Assembly (NCBI GenBank): GCA_031282085.1
Contig: JAITEK010000004.1
Location: 1 to 20,084 of the forward strand
Direction: 5' to 3'
DNA: 20,084 nt
Source: Coriobacteriales bacterium
GTDB taxonomy: Bacteria > Actinomycetota > Coriobacteriia > Coriobacteriales > UBA8131
Shown here: positions 13,458 to 19,976 of the stretch, piece after piece
Layout: each line of letters opens with the position of its first letter
Position numbering within the stretch: the first letter of the stretch is position 1
Notes under the pieces: generated by a model
Database searches by the model: none
Told to the model about the DNA's origin: nothing
The model's input: only the letters and a program-made list of their open reading frames with translations
Position numbers and translations under genes: made by a program

Positions 13458-15920
13458 ATGAAAGCAGCACGTGACCTGCATATTCGCGGTATCGTCCAAG
13501 GGGTGGGGTTCCGCCCCTTTGTCTATCGTCAGGCAACGCGCTGGGGGCTCGACGGTTGGGTCCTCAACGCCGGTGACGGCGTCCACGCGCACATAGAAGG
13601 CGACCCGGCCTCACTTTGCGGCTTTATGGATGAGCTGGAGAAGCGCGCTCCTGCGGCCGCCCGCATCACCGCGTTGGAGGTGGCAGAAGGGCAGCTTGAG
13701 GGCAGTAACGGGCGCGGCTTTGCCATCCGCTCCTCCGACGAGCAGACCGCCGCCAGCACCCTTGTATCACCCGACATCGCCACCTGTCCCGAATGCCTGC
13801 ATGAGTTGTTCGATCCCCAGGATCGGCGCTTCCACTACCCCTTCATCAACTGCACGAACTGCGGGCCACGCTTTACCATCATCGACGCGCTGCCCTACGA
13901 CCGGCCGAACACCTCCATGGCCCCGTTCGCGATGTGCGCAACCTGCGATGCGGAGTACCACGACCCGCTCAACCGGCGCTTCCACGCACAACCCGATGCC
14001 TGCTTCGACTGTGGGCCGGCGTTGCGGCTCTGGCAAAGTGGAGAGGGGCAGGCCGCGGAGGGCGACGGGGGCGACGAGCGCGGTGAACGAGGCGAAAGCG
14101 ACAAGCTCTTGGAGCGGGTAGCCCAACTGCTCGGCGCGGGGAGGATAGTCGCCCTCAAAGGACTCGGCGGCTACCACCTCGCCTGCGACGCAACGAATGA
14201 GGAGGCGGTCGCCCTGCTCCGCAAGCGCAAGCGGCGGTCGGCAAAGCCCTTCGCGCTCATGGTGCGCAGCCTGGCAGGTGCACGGGAGCTGTGCCAGGTC
14301 GGCGATCGGGAGGCTGCGCTGCTGAGCGGCACCGTGCGCCCCATCGTGTTGCTCCGGCGCAAACCCCGCCCTGCCGGCTCCTCCCTCTGCGCTCCCCTTG
14401 CCCCTTCTGTGGCCGGGGACCTGCACGAACTGGGCATCATGCTGCCCTACACACCCGTGCAACACCTGCTTATGACCCTCGTGGATGGCCCCCTCGTCAT
14501 GACCTCGGGCAACATCAGCGAGGAGCCTATCATCGCGCAGGAGAGTGAGGCTCACGAATTGCTCGGCGGTGTGGCGGACGCCTTTCTCGATAACGACCGC
14601 GCGATACTCTCTCGCTACGACGACAGCGTCGTGCGCGTCATCGACGAGAAGGTCTACTTGATACGCCGCGCCCGCGGCTACGCTCCCGAGCCTCTGCCCT
14701 TCCCCCGTAGCACGCCGGGCGGGGACGACAAGAGGGCCACGGAGCATCGGCCGAGCATCCTCGCCGTCGGACCCGAGCAGAAGAACACCTTCTGCTTTGT
14801 GCGCGGCGAGGAGGCGTTTTGCTCTCAGCACCTCGGAGACCTGGAGAGCGCCTCGGCTTTTGAGGCGTGGCGGGCGACTCTCAAGCTGTACCAACAGCTG
14901 TTCGGTGTGGACTATGCGGTGGTTACCTGCGACACGCATCCCGAGTACCTCTCCACCAAATGGGCGCGTGCGCGGGACGAAGCGCGCGTTGAGGTGCAGC
15001 ATCACCATGCCCATATCGCCAGCGTATTGGAGGAACATCGCACCGACGCAACCGGCGAGGCGCGGCTCATCGAGCGGGTTATCGGCGTCGCCTTCGACGG
15101 GACCGGCTACGGGGACGACGGCACGCTTTGGGGTGGCGAGGTGCTTATCGCCCGCCTTGAGGACTTTGAGCGGTTCGCGCATCTGCACCCTGTCGCGCTG
15201 CCGGGCGGCAAGGCGGCGATAGAGCACCCCGGCCGCATGGCCTGGTCGTATCTGAGGGCGTTCGGCCTCACGGAGCACCGGGGGGCCGTCGCACTTGCGG
15301 CAAGTCTCGGCGCCGATAGGCTGTTGCTGCTCGACCAGATCATCGCCGGCCGCATCAACACGCCGTTAACCTCCTCGATGGGGCGGCTCTTTGATGCGGC
15401 GAGCGCGCTTGCGGGCGTTTGCTCTGAGAGCAGTTACGAGGGGCAGGCGGCCGTTGAGCTGGAGGCCGCGCTCTACGACCCGGCAACCGGTCTGCCGACG
15501 CTCGACCTCGCCGCGCGCGAGGCCGCCGAGCGGTATCGCTTCCGGGTGGAGGACGGGCAACCGTCCCTCATCATAGACCCCAGCCCGGTCCTGGGCGCCC
15601 TCTTGGACGACCGCGCGGCGCAGGTGCCCGCGGCGCTTATCTCCCTGCGCTTCCACGAGGCCGTCCTCTCCCTTATCGCTGAGCTCTGCGACTGGGCCCG
15701 CGCGCGATCGGGGCTTACGACCGTGGCGCTCAGCGGCGGCGTCTTCATGAATCGCTACCTTCTCAGCCGCAGCGTCCCGCTGCTTGAGAGTGAGGGCTTC
15801 ACGGTCCTCGTCAACCGACGACTACCGGCCAATGATGGCTGTATCTCCTACGGTCAGGCAGCTATTGCTGCGGCCCGCGTAGCACGCCTTGCCGAGGAGG
15901 GTATACCGCTGGGAGCATGA
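13458..15920 (+). CDS. hypF: HypF, carbamoyltransferase for [NiFe] hydrogenase maturation
   Basis: HypF converts carbamoyl phosphate to a carbamoyl-adenylate and transfers the group to HypE for cyanide ligand synthesis. Domains in order: acylphosphatase-like (about 5-90, V-Q-G-V-G-F-R-P with R19 and N37); two C-x2-C-x18-C-x2-C zinc fingers (starting C110); a YrdC-like domain (about 215-400, with K-R-R-S-A-K-P-F-A-L-M); and a Kae1-like carbamoyltransferase domain with H-H-H-A-H, D-G-T-G-Y-G-D-D-G and L-S-G-G-V-F-M-N-R. At 820 residues it is longer than the roughly 750 of E. coli. The extra length is mainly in low-complexity linkers after the zinc fingers (about 194-212) and around 295-315. The ribosome binding site is weak. 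It is the first hyp gene, followed by hypC after 72 nt. Confidence 0.97.
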   Translation: MKAARDLHIRGIVQGVGFRPFVYRQATRWGLDGWVLNAGDGVHAHIEGDPASLCGFMDELEKRAPAAARITALEVAEGQLEGSNGRGFAIRSSDEQTAASTLVSPDIATCPECLHELFDPQDRRFHYPFINCTNCGPRFTIIDALPYDRPNTSMAPFAMCATCDAEYHDPLNRRFHAQPDACFDCGPALRLWQSGEGQAAEGDGGDERGERGESDKLLERVAQLLGAGRIVALKGLGGYHLACDATNEEAVALLRKRKRRSAKPFALMVRSLAGARELCQVGDREAALLSGTVRPIVLLRRKPRPAGSSLCAPLAPSVAGDLHELGIMLPYTPVQHLLMTLVDGPLVMTSGNISEEPIIAQESEAHELLGGVADAFLDNDRAILSRYDDSVVRVIDEKVYLIRRARGYAPEPLPFPRSTPGGDDKRATEHRPSILAVGPEQKNTFCFVRGEEAFCSQHLGDLESASAFEAWRATLKLYQQLFGVDYAVVTCDTHPEYLSTKWARARDEARVEVQHHHAHIASVLEEHRTDATGEARLIERVIGVAFDGTGYGDDGTLWGGEVLIARLEDFERFAHLHPVALPGGKAAIEHPGRMAWSYLRAFGLTEHRGAVALAASLGADRLLLLDQIIAGRINTPLTSSMGRLFDAASALAGVCSESSYEGQAAVELEAALYDPATGLPTLDLAAREAAERYRFRVEDGQPSLIIDPSPVLGALLDDRAAQVPAALISLRFHEAVLSLIAELCDWARARSGLTTVALSGGVFMNRYLLSRSVPLLESEGFTVLVNRRLPANDGCISYGQAAIAAARVARLAEEGIPLGA

Positions 15921-15937
15921 GGAGACAGCCCCGCAAC

Positions 15938-15963
15938 GGATAGGGTATGATGAGACGCTATCC
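15938..15963. repeat. Inverted repeat in the hypF-hypC gap
   Basis: GGATAG (15938-15943) and CTATCC (15958-15963) form a perfect 6-bp inverted repeat around 14 bases that contain TATGAT, a -10-like hexamer. It may mark an operator over an internal promoter for hypCDE or an intergenic mRNA hairpin. The half-site GTATGA (15945-15950) resembles the E. coli NikR half-site but has no partner TCATAC at the right spacing. Confidence 0.35.
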
Positions 15964-15992
15964 ATAAAGCAACGAAAGCAGAGGAACAGACC

Positions 15993-16226
15993 ATGTGCCT
16001 GGCCATACCGGCAAAGATACTGAGTGTAGGCGACGATCGCGTCGCTGAGACCGACATACTGGGCGTGCGCCGTACGGTCGCGCTGGACCTGGTGCCGCAT
16101 GCGCAGGTGGGTGACTTCATCTTGGTACACGCTGGTTACGGCATCGAGGTGGTGAGTGAGGAGTTCGCCAACGAGACGCTCGACCTCATCCGCGAGTTCC
16201 CCGAGCTTGCCGCTGAAGGGATGTAG
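15993..16226 (+). CDS. hypC: HypC, hydrogenase maturation chaperone
   Basis: The 77-residue HypC/HupF family protein begins M-C-L-A-I-P-A-K, the invariant start whose C2 (after Met removal the N-terminal residue) binds iron and the hydrogenase large subunit. The middle shows the beta-barrel pattern G-V-R-R-T-V-A-L-D-L and V-G-D-F-I-L-V-H-A-G-Y. Length is typical. HypC pairs with HypD as the scaffold for the Fe(CN)2CO group and then delivers it to the large-subunit precursor. The ATG has AGAGGA about 7 nt upstream. hypD follows after 9 nt. Confidence 0.97.
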   Translation: MCLAIPAKILSVGDDRVAETDILGVRRTVALDLVPHAQVGDFILVHAGYGIEVVSEEFANETLDLIREFPELAAEGM

Positions 16227-16235
16227 GGAGGCGGG

Positions 16236-17357
16236 GTGGAAAGCGCGCTGCTCGATTCCTTCCGCGACCCAAGGCTTGCCCGTGAGCTATTGGGAACGAT
16301 TGCCCGGCTCGCCGAGCGGCTGCCGGGGCACGCACCTGAACGAGCACCCGTCAACCTCATGGAGGTCTGCGGCACGCACACCGTCGCGATAGCCCGTGGC
16401 GGGTTCCGCTCGGTTCTGCCGAGCAACATCCACCTCATCAGCGGCCCCGGCTGCCCCGTCTGCGTGACGGCGAACAGGGACATCGACCATATCATCGCCT
16501 TATCGCGCCTGCCGGGCGTGACGATTGCCACCTTTGGGGACATGGTCCGCGTGCCCGGCTCAAGCACCTCGCTTGCGCGGCGCAAAGCCGAAGGCGCCTC
16601 GGTGGAGGTCGTCTACTCCCCTCTCGACGCGCTGCGGCTGGCACGGGAGCACAGCGAGCGACAGGTGGTCCTCGTCGGCGTCGGCTTTGAGACAACCACG
16701 CCGCTTATCGCCGCGACCATCGAACGTGCCGCCGCCGCAGGCCTGGAGAACTTCTCGGTGTTCGCCGCGCACAAGCGTGTTCCTCCCGCGCTTGAGGCCC
16801 TCATCGCCGACCCCGAGGTCGCGCTCGACGCCCTCATCCTGCCGGGACACGTCAGTACCATCCTCGGCGTGGCGCCCTACACCTTTCTCGCCGAAGAACA
16901 TGCCATCCCTGGTGTGATAACCGGCTTTGAACCGGTCGACGTGCTACAGGGCATCGCGCAGCTGCTCGAGCAGCTGGTGGAAGGCGCACCGCGCATCGAG
17001 ATAGCCTACCGGCGCGCCGTTATGCCCGAGGGCAACCCCACTGCACGCGCCGTCATCGACCGCGTCTTTACCACCGGCGATGCGGATTGGCGCGGCTTAG
17101 GCGTAATCCCTCAAAGCGGCTACGCCATCCGTGAGGAGTTTGCCGCCTTTGACGCGACACGGCGCTTTGAGCCTGTGGTTGAACCGACGGTTGAGCCGCG
17201 CGGCTGCCGCTGCGGCGACGTGCTGCGCGGCGCCCTCTCGCCCAACGGATGCCCACTCTTTGGCCGCGCCTGTACGCCAGCCAACCCCATGGGGCCCTGC
17301 ATGGTCTCAAGCGAAGGCAGCTGCGCGGCATACCACCGCTACCAGGTAAAGGACTGA
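16236..17357 (+). CDS. hypD: HypD, Fe(CN)2CO cofactor assembly scaffold
   Basis: HypD, 373 residues, starts with GTG preceded by AGGGAGG at 5 nt. Conserved motifs are all present: V-C45-G-T-H-T, S-G-P-G-C73-P-V-C76-V-T, G-F-E-T-T-T-P, P-G-H-V-S, and the C-terminal cysteine cluster (G-C-R-C-G-D-V-L-R-G, then C-P-L-F-G-R-A-C and G-P-C-M-V-S-S-E-G-S-C-A-A). The C-terminal cysteines bind the [4Fe-4S] cluster, and C45 with HypC C2 holds the iron during ligand addition. Length is normal. It lies between hypC and hypE with gaps of 9 and 3 nt, a tight operon arrangement. Confidence 0.97.
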   Translation: MESALLDSFRDPRLARELLGTIARLAERLPGHAPERAPVNLMEVCGTHTVAIARGGFRSVLPSNIHLISGPGCPVCVTANRDIDHIIALSRLPGVTIATFGDMVRVPGSSTSLARRKAEGASVEVVYSPLDALRLAREHSERQVVLVGVGFETTTPLIAATIERAAAAGLENFSVFAAHKRVPPALEALIADPEVALDALILPGHVSTILGVAPYTFLAEEHAIPGVITGFEPVDVLQGIAQLLEQLVEGAPRIEIAYRRAVMPEGNPTARAVIDRVFTTGDADWRGLGVIPQSGYAIREEFAAFDATRRFEPVVEPTVEPRGCRCGDVLRGALSPNGCPLFGRACTPANPMGPCMVSSEGSCAAYHRYQVKD

Positions 17358-17360
17358 CGC

Positions 17361-18563
17361 ATGAACCAGAGTTTGAACGGAGCCGGACAAGAGGTTGAGC
17401 GGGACCAGGACTGCGTGCTTCTGGCGCATGGCAGCGGTGGCGCTATGATGCACGACCTCATCGAGGGCTTGTTCCTCGATGTCTACGGCAGCGACGTCCT
17501 TAAGAAAGGTGATGACGCCGCGATGCTGGCCCTGCCGCCCGCGGTTGCTGGTGTTGACGGTGGCGGCTTCGGCAGTGGCGCGTTAGCCTTCTCCACCGAC
17601 ACCTTTGTTGTGACGCCGCGCTTCTTTCCCGGCGGCGACATAGGACGCCTTGCCGTCTGCGGAACCGTCAACGACGTGGCCACCTCCGGGGCACAACCCC
17701 TGTGGCTCTCGGTCGCCTTTGTGCTTGAGGAAGGCTTTTCCCTCGATGAGCTGCGACGCATCTGCACCTCGATAGCCGCCACCGCACGCGAGGCTGGCGT
17801 GCAGGTAGTCACCGGCGACACAAAGGTGGTCAGCCGAGGGCAAGGTGACGGCATCTACATCAACACAAGTGGCGTGGGTATTCTGCCCGCGCAAAGCGCA
17901 AAAGCGACTGCGGGCCGAGAAACCGATGCGGATGTGGACACAGGCACCCACACAGACGCCCGCCCGAGCGCTCTCTCGGGCACACTCTGCCAGCCAGGCG
18001 ACCGCATCCTCATCTCAGGCACGCTTGGCGACCACGGTATCGCCATCATCTCCTGCCGCGAGAATCTGAGCTTCAGCACCACCATCAAAAGCGACGTTGC
18101 ACCCCTCAACCATCTCATCGCTGCGGTGCTTGAGGCGGCGCCAAACACGCGCTGCTTTCGCGACCCCACGCGCGGCGGGATTGCCTCCACCCTCAACGAG
18201 CTTGCCCACCAAAGCAACACCGTGATGACGATTGACGAGGAGGCCATACCGGTGCGCGACCAAGTGCGTGGCGCCTGTGAGATGCTGGGCTACGACGTGT
18301 TGCAGGTGGCCAATGAGGGGAAGATGGTCTGCGTGGTTCCCGCTGAGGAGGCCGACGCGGCACTGGTTGCCATGCACGCCTCGCGCTATGGGGCCGACGC
18401 GGCACTCATCGGTGAGGTGACCTCTCCGAGCACCACGTCCGATGAGGGTACTGGTGCTGGTGGCAGCAGCAGCGAGAGCCCTCGCGCCTACGTCCGCACC
18501 GCCTTCGGATCCAAGCGCATCCTCGACATGCTCGTCGGCGAACAACTCCCCCGTATCTGCTAA
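17361..18563 (+). CDS. hypE: HypE, thiocarboxamide dehydratase for cyanide ligand synthesis
   Basis: The 400-residue AIR-synthase-like protein ends in P-R-I-C. The terminal cysteine receives the carbamoyl group from HypF, and HypE dehydrates it with ATP to a thiocyanate. Visible motifs include L-L-A-H-G-S-G-G near 20-27, G-D-D-A-A near 50, N-D-V-A-T-S-G-A-Q-P-L near 104-114, D-P-T-R-G-G-I-A near 270. The protein is longer than the roughly 330-350 usual for HypE because of two low-complexity inserts. One is a Thr/Asp-rich segment (about 177-207) and the other a Ser/Gly/Thr-rich segment near 355-373, both between conserved strands. The ATG has a GGA site and follows hypD by 3 nt. The gene converges on the HAD hydrolase with only 7 nt between stop codons. 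Confidence 0.97.
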   Translation: MNQSLNGAGQEVERDQDCVLLAHGSGGAMMHDLIEGLFLDVYGSDVLKKGDDAAMLALPPAVAGVDGGGFGSGALAFSTDTFVVTPRFFPGGDIGRLAVCGTVNDVATSGAQPLWLSVAFVLEEGFSLDELRRICTSIAATAREAGVQVVTGDTKVVSRGQGDGIYINTSGVGILPAQSAKATAGRETDADVDTGTHTDARPSALSGTLCQPGDRILISGTLGDHGIAIISCRENLSFSTTIKSDVAPLNHLIAAVLEAAPNTRCFRDPTRGGIASTLNELAHQSNTVMTIDEEAIPVRDQVRGACEMLGYDVLQVANEGKMVCVVPAEEADAALVAMHASRYGADAALIGEVTSPSTTSDEGTGAGGSSSESPRAYVRTAFGSKRILDMLVGEQLPRIC

Positions 18564-18570
18564 AAGCCCA

Positions 18571-19287
18571 TCAGGCGCAAAACGACGGAAGGTTGGCAAT
18601 CTCCCGCAGGTCCCGGACACGTGCGTACGAGCCGCCCTCAACATCCCCATGCCTGTCATTGCGGTCGATGAGCACGGGGGCGATTCCCACAGCTGCTGCT
18701 CCGCCAATATCGGCCTGCAAATGGTCGCCAACGTGCAGGGTTTCATGCGCTGTGGCCCCCGCCTCTTCCAACGCGAGCAAGAATATCTCTGGCTGCGGCT
18801 TATGCAGACCAACTACACTCGACGAGATGAGCACGTCAAAGTATGCACCGAGTCCTACTCCGTTTACGATATTCTCAAGCGAGCTGTCCCAGTTTGAGAT
18901 AAGCCCCATACGTATCCCTCGTGCACGCAATGCCTCAAGCGTGGGCATCACGTCATCAAAGGGCTTCCAACTCCGGGGGTCGAGAAAGCGCTCGTAGCCC
19001 AGACGCGCAACTTCGGGAGCAAGTTGAGGGATGCCGATGAGGTTGCAGAGATACTCGTACATGGTGAGCCAGATGCTGGTCGCACGGTCCTCGCTCGCCC
19101 AAATGGAATTGTCGGCCTCGTACATCTGCTCGTAGTACTGATACATGCGAGGGATGCTCTGGCGCACAAGCTCGGCGTCTACGGTTGCTCCCAAGCTGGC
19201 GACTGCCGCAACCAGCACCTCGGACTCGGGCACTGCAGGGGTAAGCAAGGTATTACCCACATCAAAAAACACGGTTGTAATTGGCAC
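18571..19287 (-). CDS. HAD-family hydrolase (subfamily IA)
   Basis: The 238-residue haloacid-dehalogenase-like phosphatase has motif I F-F-D9-V-G-N-T-L-L, motif II L-I-S-N-W-D-S, motif III G-L-H-K-P-Q-P-E-I-F and motif IV H-V-G-D-H-L-Q-A-D-I-G-G. In motif I the usual second aspartate is replaced by glycine (D-V-G-N-T), common in a subgroup of these enzymes; catalytic strength is therefore uncertain. A helical cap domain lies at about 20-100. I chose the GTG at 19287, with AAGGA 8 nt upstream and the domain starting at once. The frame extends to an ATG at 19410, but the extra 41 residues look non-coding. Substrate is unknown. It converges with hypE. Confidence 0.9.
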   Translation of the reverse strand: MPITTVFFDVGNTLLTPAVPESEVLVAAVASLGATVDAELVRQSIPRMYQYYEQMYEADNSIWASEDRATSIWLTMYEYLCNLIGIPQLAPEVARLGYERFLDPRSWKPFDDVMPTLEALRARGIRMGLISNWDSSLENIVNGVGLGAYFDVLISSSVVGLHKPQPEIFLLALEEAGATAHETLHVGDHLQADIGGAAAVGIAPVLIDRNDRHGDVEGGSYARVRDLREIANLPSFCA

Positions 19288-19557
19288 TTTTCTAATCCTT
19301 AACTGTCCTATATTACTCGCGGAAAAGATGCAATCGGGTTGCCCGCCAGAGTATGCTCGGTAGGTAAGCGGTATTTTCTCTCGATAAAAGCTCACTCTTA
19401 TCACAGTCATAATACCATAGACAGGACAGGCTCACTTCAATATCCGCAACGCCAAACTAAGAGCCAAACCAAGAGAGAAAGGCAAGGTGACACGAACAAG
19501 GCACGGGGAGGGCACGAACAGCGGATGAACAGCGACAAGAAAGTTTATTTTCCCCTC
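19288..19557. other. Non-coding stretch upstream of the HAD gene
   Basis: No supportable gene is seen; frames here lack ribosome binding sites and recognisable sequence. It should contain the leftward HAD promoter, but I see only weak candidates (TTGCAT followed 15 bases later by TATAGG on the minus strand). The 12-bp direct repeat GAACAGCGGATG occurs at 19516-19527 and again at 19617-19628 in the leader of the small-peptide unit. Confidence 0.5.
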
Positions 19558-19587
19558 TTCCCACATATGCTACAAATCGGGTATCAT
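19558..19587 (+). promoter_or_regulatory. Possible promoter of the small-peptide transcript
   Basis: TTCCCA (19558-19563, four of six matches to the -35 consensus) is followed after 18 bases by TATCAT (19582-19587, five of six matches to the -10). Transcription would begin near 19594, giving a leader of about 155 nt before the 19-codon ORF and a transcript ending at the terminator near 19879. Confidence 0.4.
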
Positions 19588-19591
19588 ATGA

Positions 19592-19741
19592 GCTGTTCGT
19601 TGAACTTCTGTGTGGGGAACAGCGGATGGTGACTGTGGCAATCATGAATTTGGCTGCCTTGGTCACAAAAGGGGGGTTTCCGACAAGGGGGGACGTGTTA
19701 TCGGCTTTAAGCCGAATATCATGTTTTTGTCGGGAAGGAGG
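19592..19741 (+). ncRNA. Structured leader RNA of the 19-codon ORF
   Basis: Three nested or successive hairpins can be drawn. Stem 1 is GCTGTTC (19592-19598) with GAACAGC (19617-19623). Stem 2 is GTGAC (19629-19633) with GTCAC (19662-19666), supported by inner GGCA/TGCC. Stem 3 is TTTCCGACAA (19677-19686) with TTGTCGGGAA (19727-19736), 10 pairs including one G-U; it encloses TCGGCT-TTA-AGCCGA (19701-19715). Stem 3 ends within the AAGGAGG ribosome binding site. Runs of six G occur at 19671-19676 and 19687-19692. This density of complementary arms is unlike ordinary spacer. It matches no riboswitch or ncRNA family I can name. It may be a translation-control leader or a functional RNA in its own right. 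Confidence 0.5.
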
Positions 19742-19748
19742 TGGGATT

Positions 19749-19808
19749 ATGTCTTGGCGTCAGCTTTTGATCGACATCTTCAACGCACTGATCAGTTTCT
19801 TCAAGTAA
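19749..19808 (+). CDS. 19-residue amphipathic small peptide
   Basis: The ORF encodes MSWRQLLIDIFNALISFFK. An AAGGAGGTGG ribosome binding site, about as close to the anti-SD complement as possible, lies 7 nt before the ATG. Leu, Ile and Phe recur every three to four residues with polar R, Q, D, N, S and K on the other face, so it should form an amphipathic helix with a net charge near +1. Size and pattern resemble phenol-soluble modulins and the small hydrophobic toxins of type I toxin-antitoxin systems, but no homology can be claimed. The frame is open upstream to 19626, yet the upstream start has no comparable site. The ORF is followed by 21 nt and a strong terminator, making it a self-contained transcription unit. 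No transporter or immunity gene is adjacent. Confidence 0.65.
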   Translation: MSWRQLLIDIFNALISFFK

Positions 19809-19829
19809 GTCGCACCATGCACCACAACC

Positions 19830-19879
19830 GTAGTGGAGTGATTCCGTGTTTGTCACGGGGTCACTCCACTACCCTTTTT
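19830..19879 (+). terminator. Strong intrinsic terminator
   Basis: GTAGTGGAGTGA (19830-19841) pairs perfectly with TCACTCCACTAC (19861-19872), 12 bp. A 2x2 internal loop follows, then CCGTG/CACGG closed by a TTTGT loop. CC and five Ts come directly after the stem. It ends the small-peptide transcript. There is no A-run on the 5' side, so it is expected to work only rightward. Confidence 0.93.
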
Positions 19880-19976
19880 CTCACAGGCTATAATCCTATT
19901 CGACCCTCAACCGTTCTACCAGACTCGTACGCGCAAACTTTGAGTAGCACAGTATCGGCACAACGGCGCATTATCA

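Noticed and set aside
13767..15278. Open minus-strand frame of 503 codons inside hypF
   Set aside because: hypF is unambiguous on the other strand; this is a mirror frame caused by high GC.
15945..15950. NikR operator upstream of hypC
   Set aside because: Only one GTATGA half-site is present; the partner TCATAC at 16-base spacing is absent. Similar lone half-sites occur elsewhere by chance.
18564..18570. Terminator between hypE and the HAD gene
   Set aside because: Only 7 bases separate the stop codons and no hairpin with T-run is visible there on either strand.
19339..19632. 97-codon plus-strand frame between the HAD gene and the small-peptide unit
   Set aside because: It has no Shine-Dalgarno site, no recognisable sequence and overlaps the probable promoter of the small-peptide transcript.
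19626..19808. 60-codon version of the small peptide starting at 19626
   Set aside because: The in-frame extension crosses the structured leader and G-runs and its start has no good site, whereas the internal ATG at 19749 has an ideal AAGGAGGTGG site.
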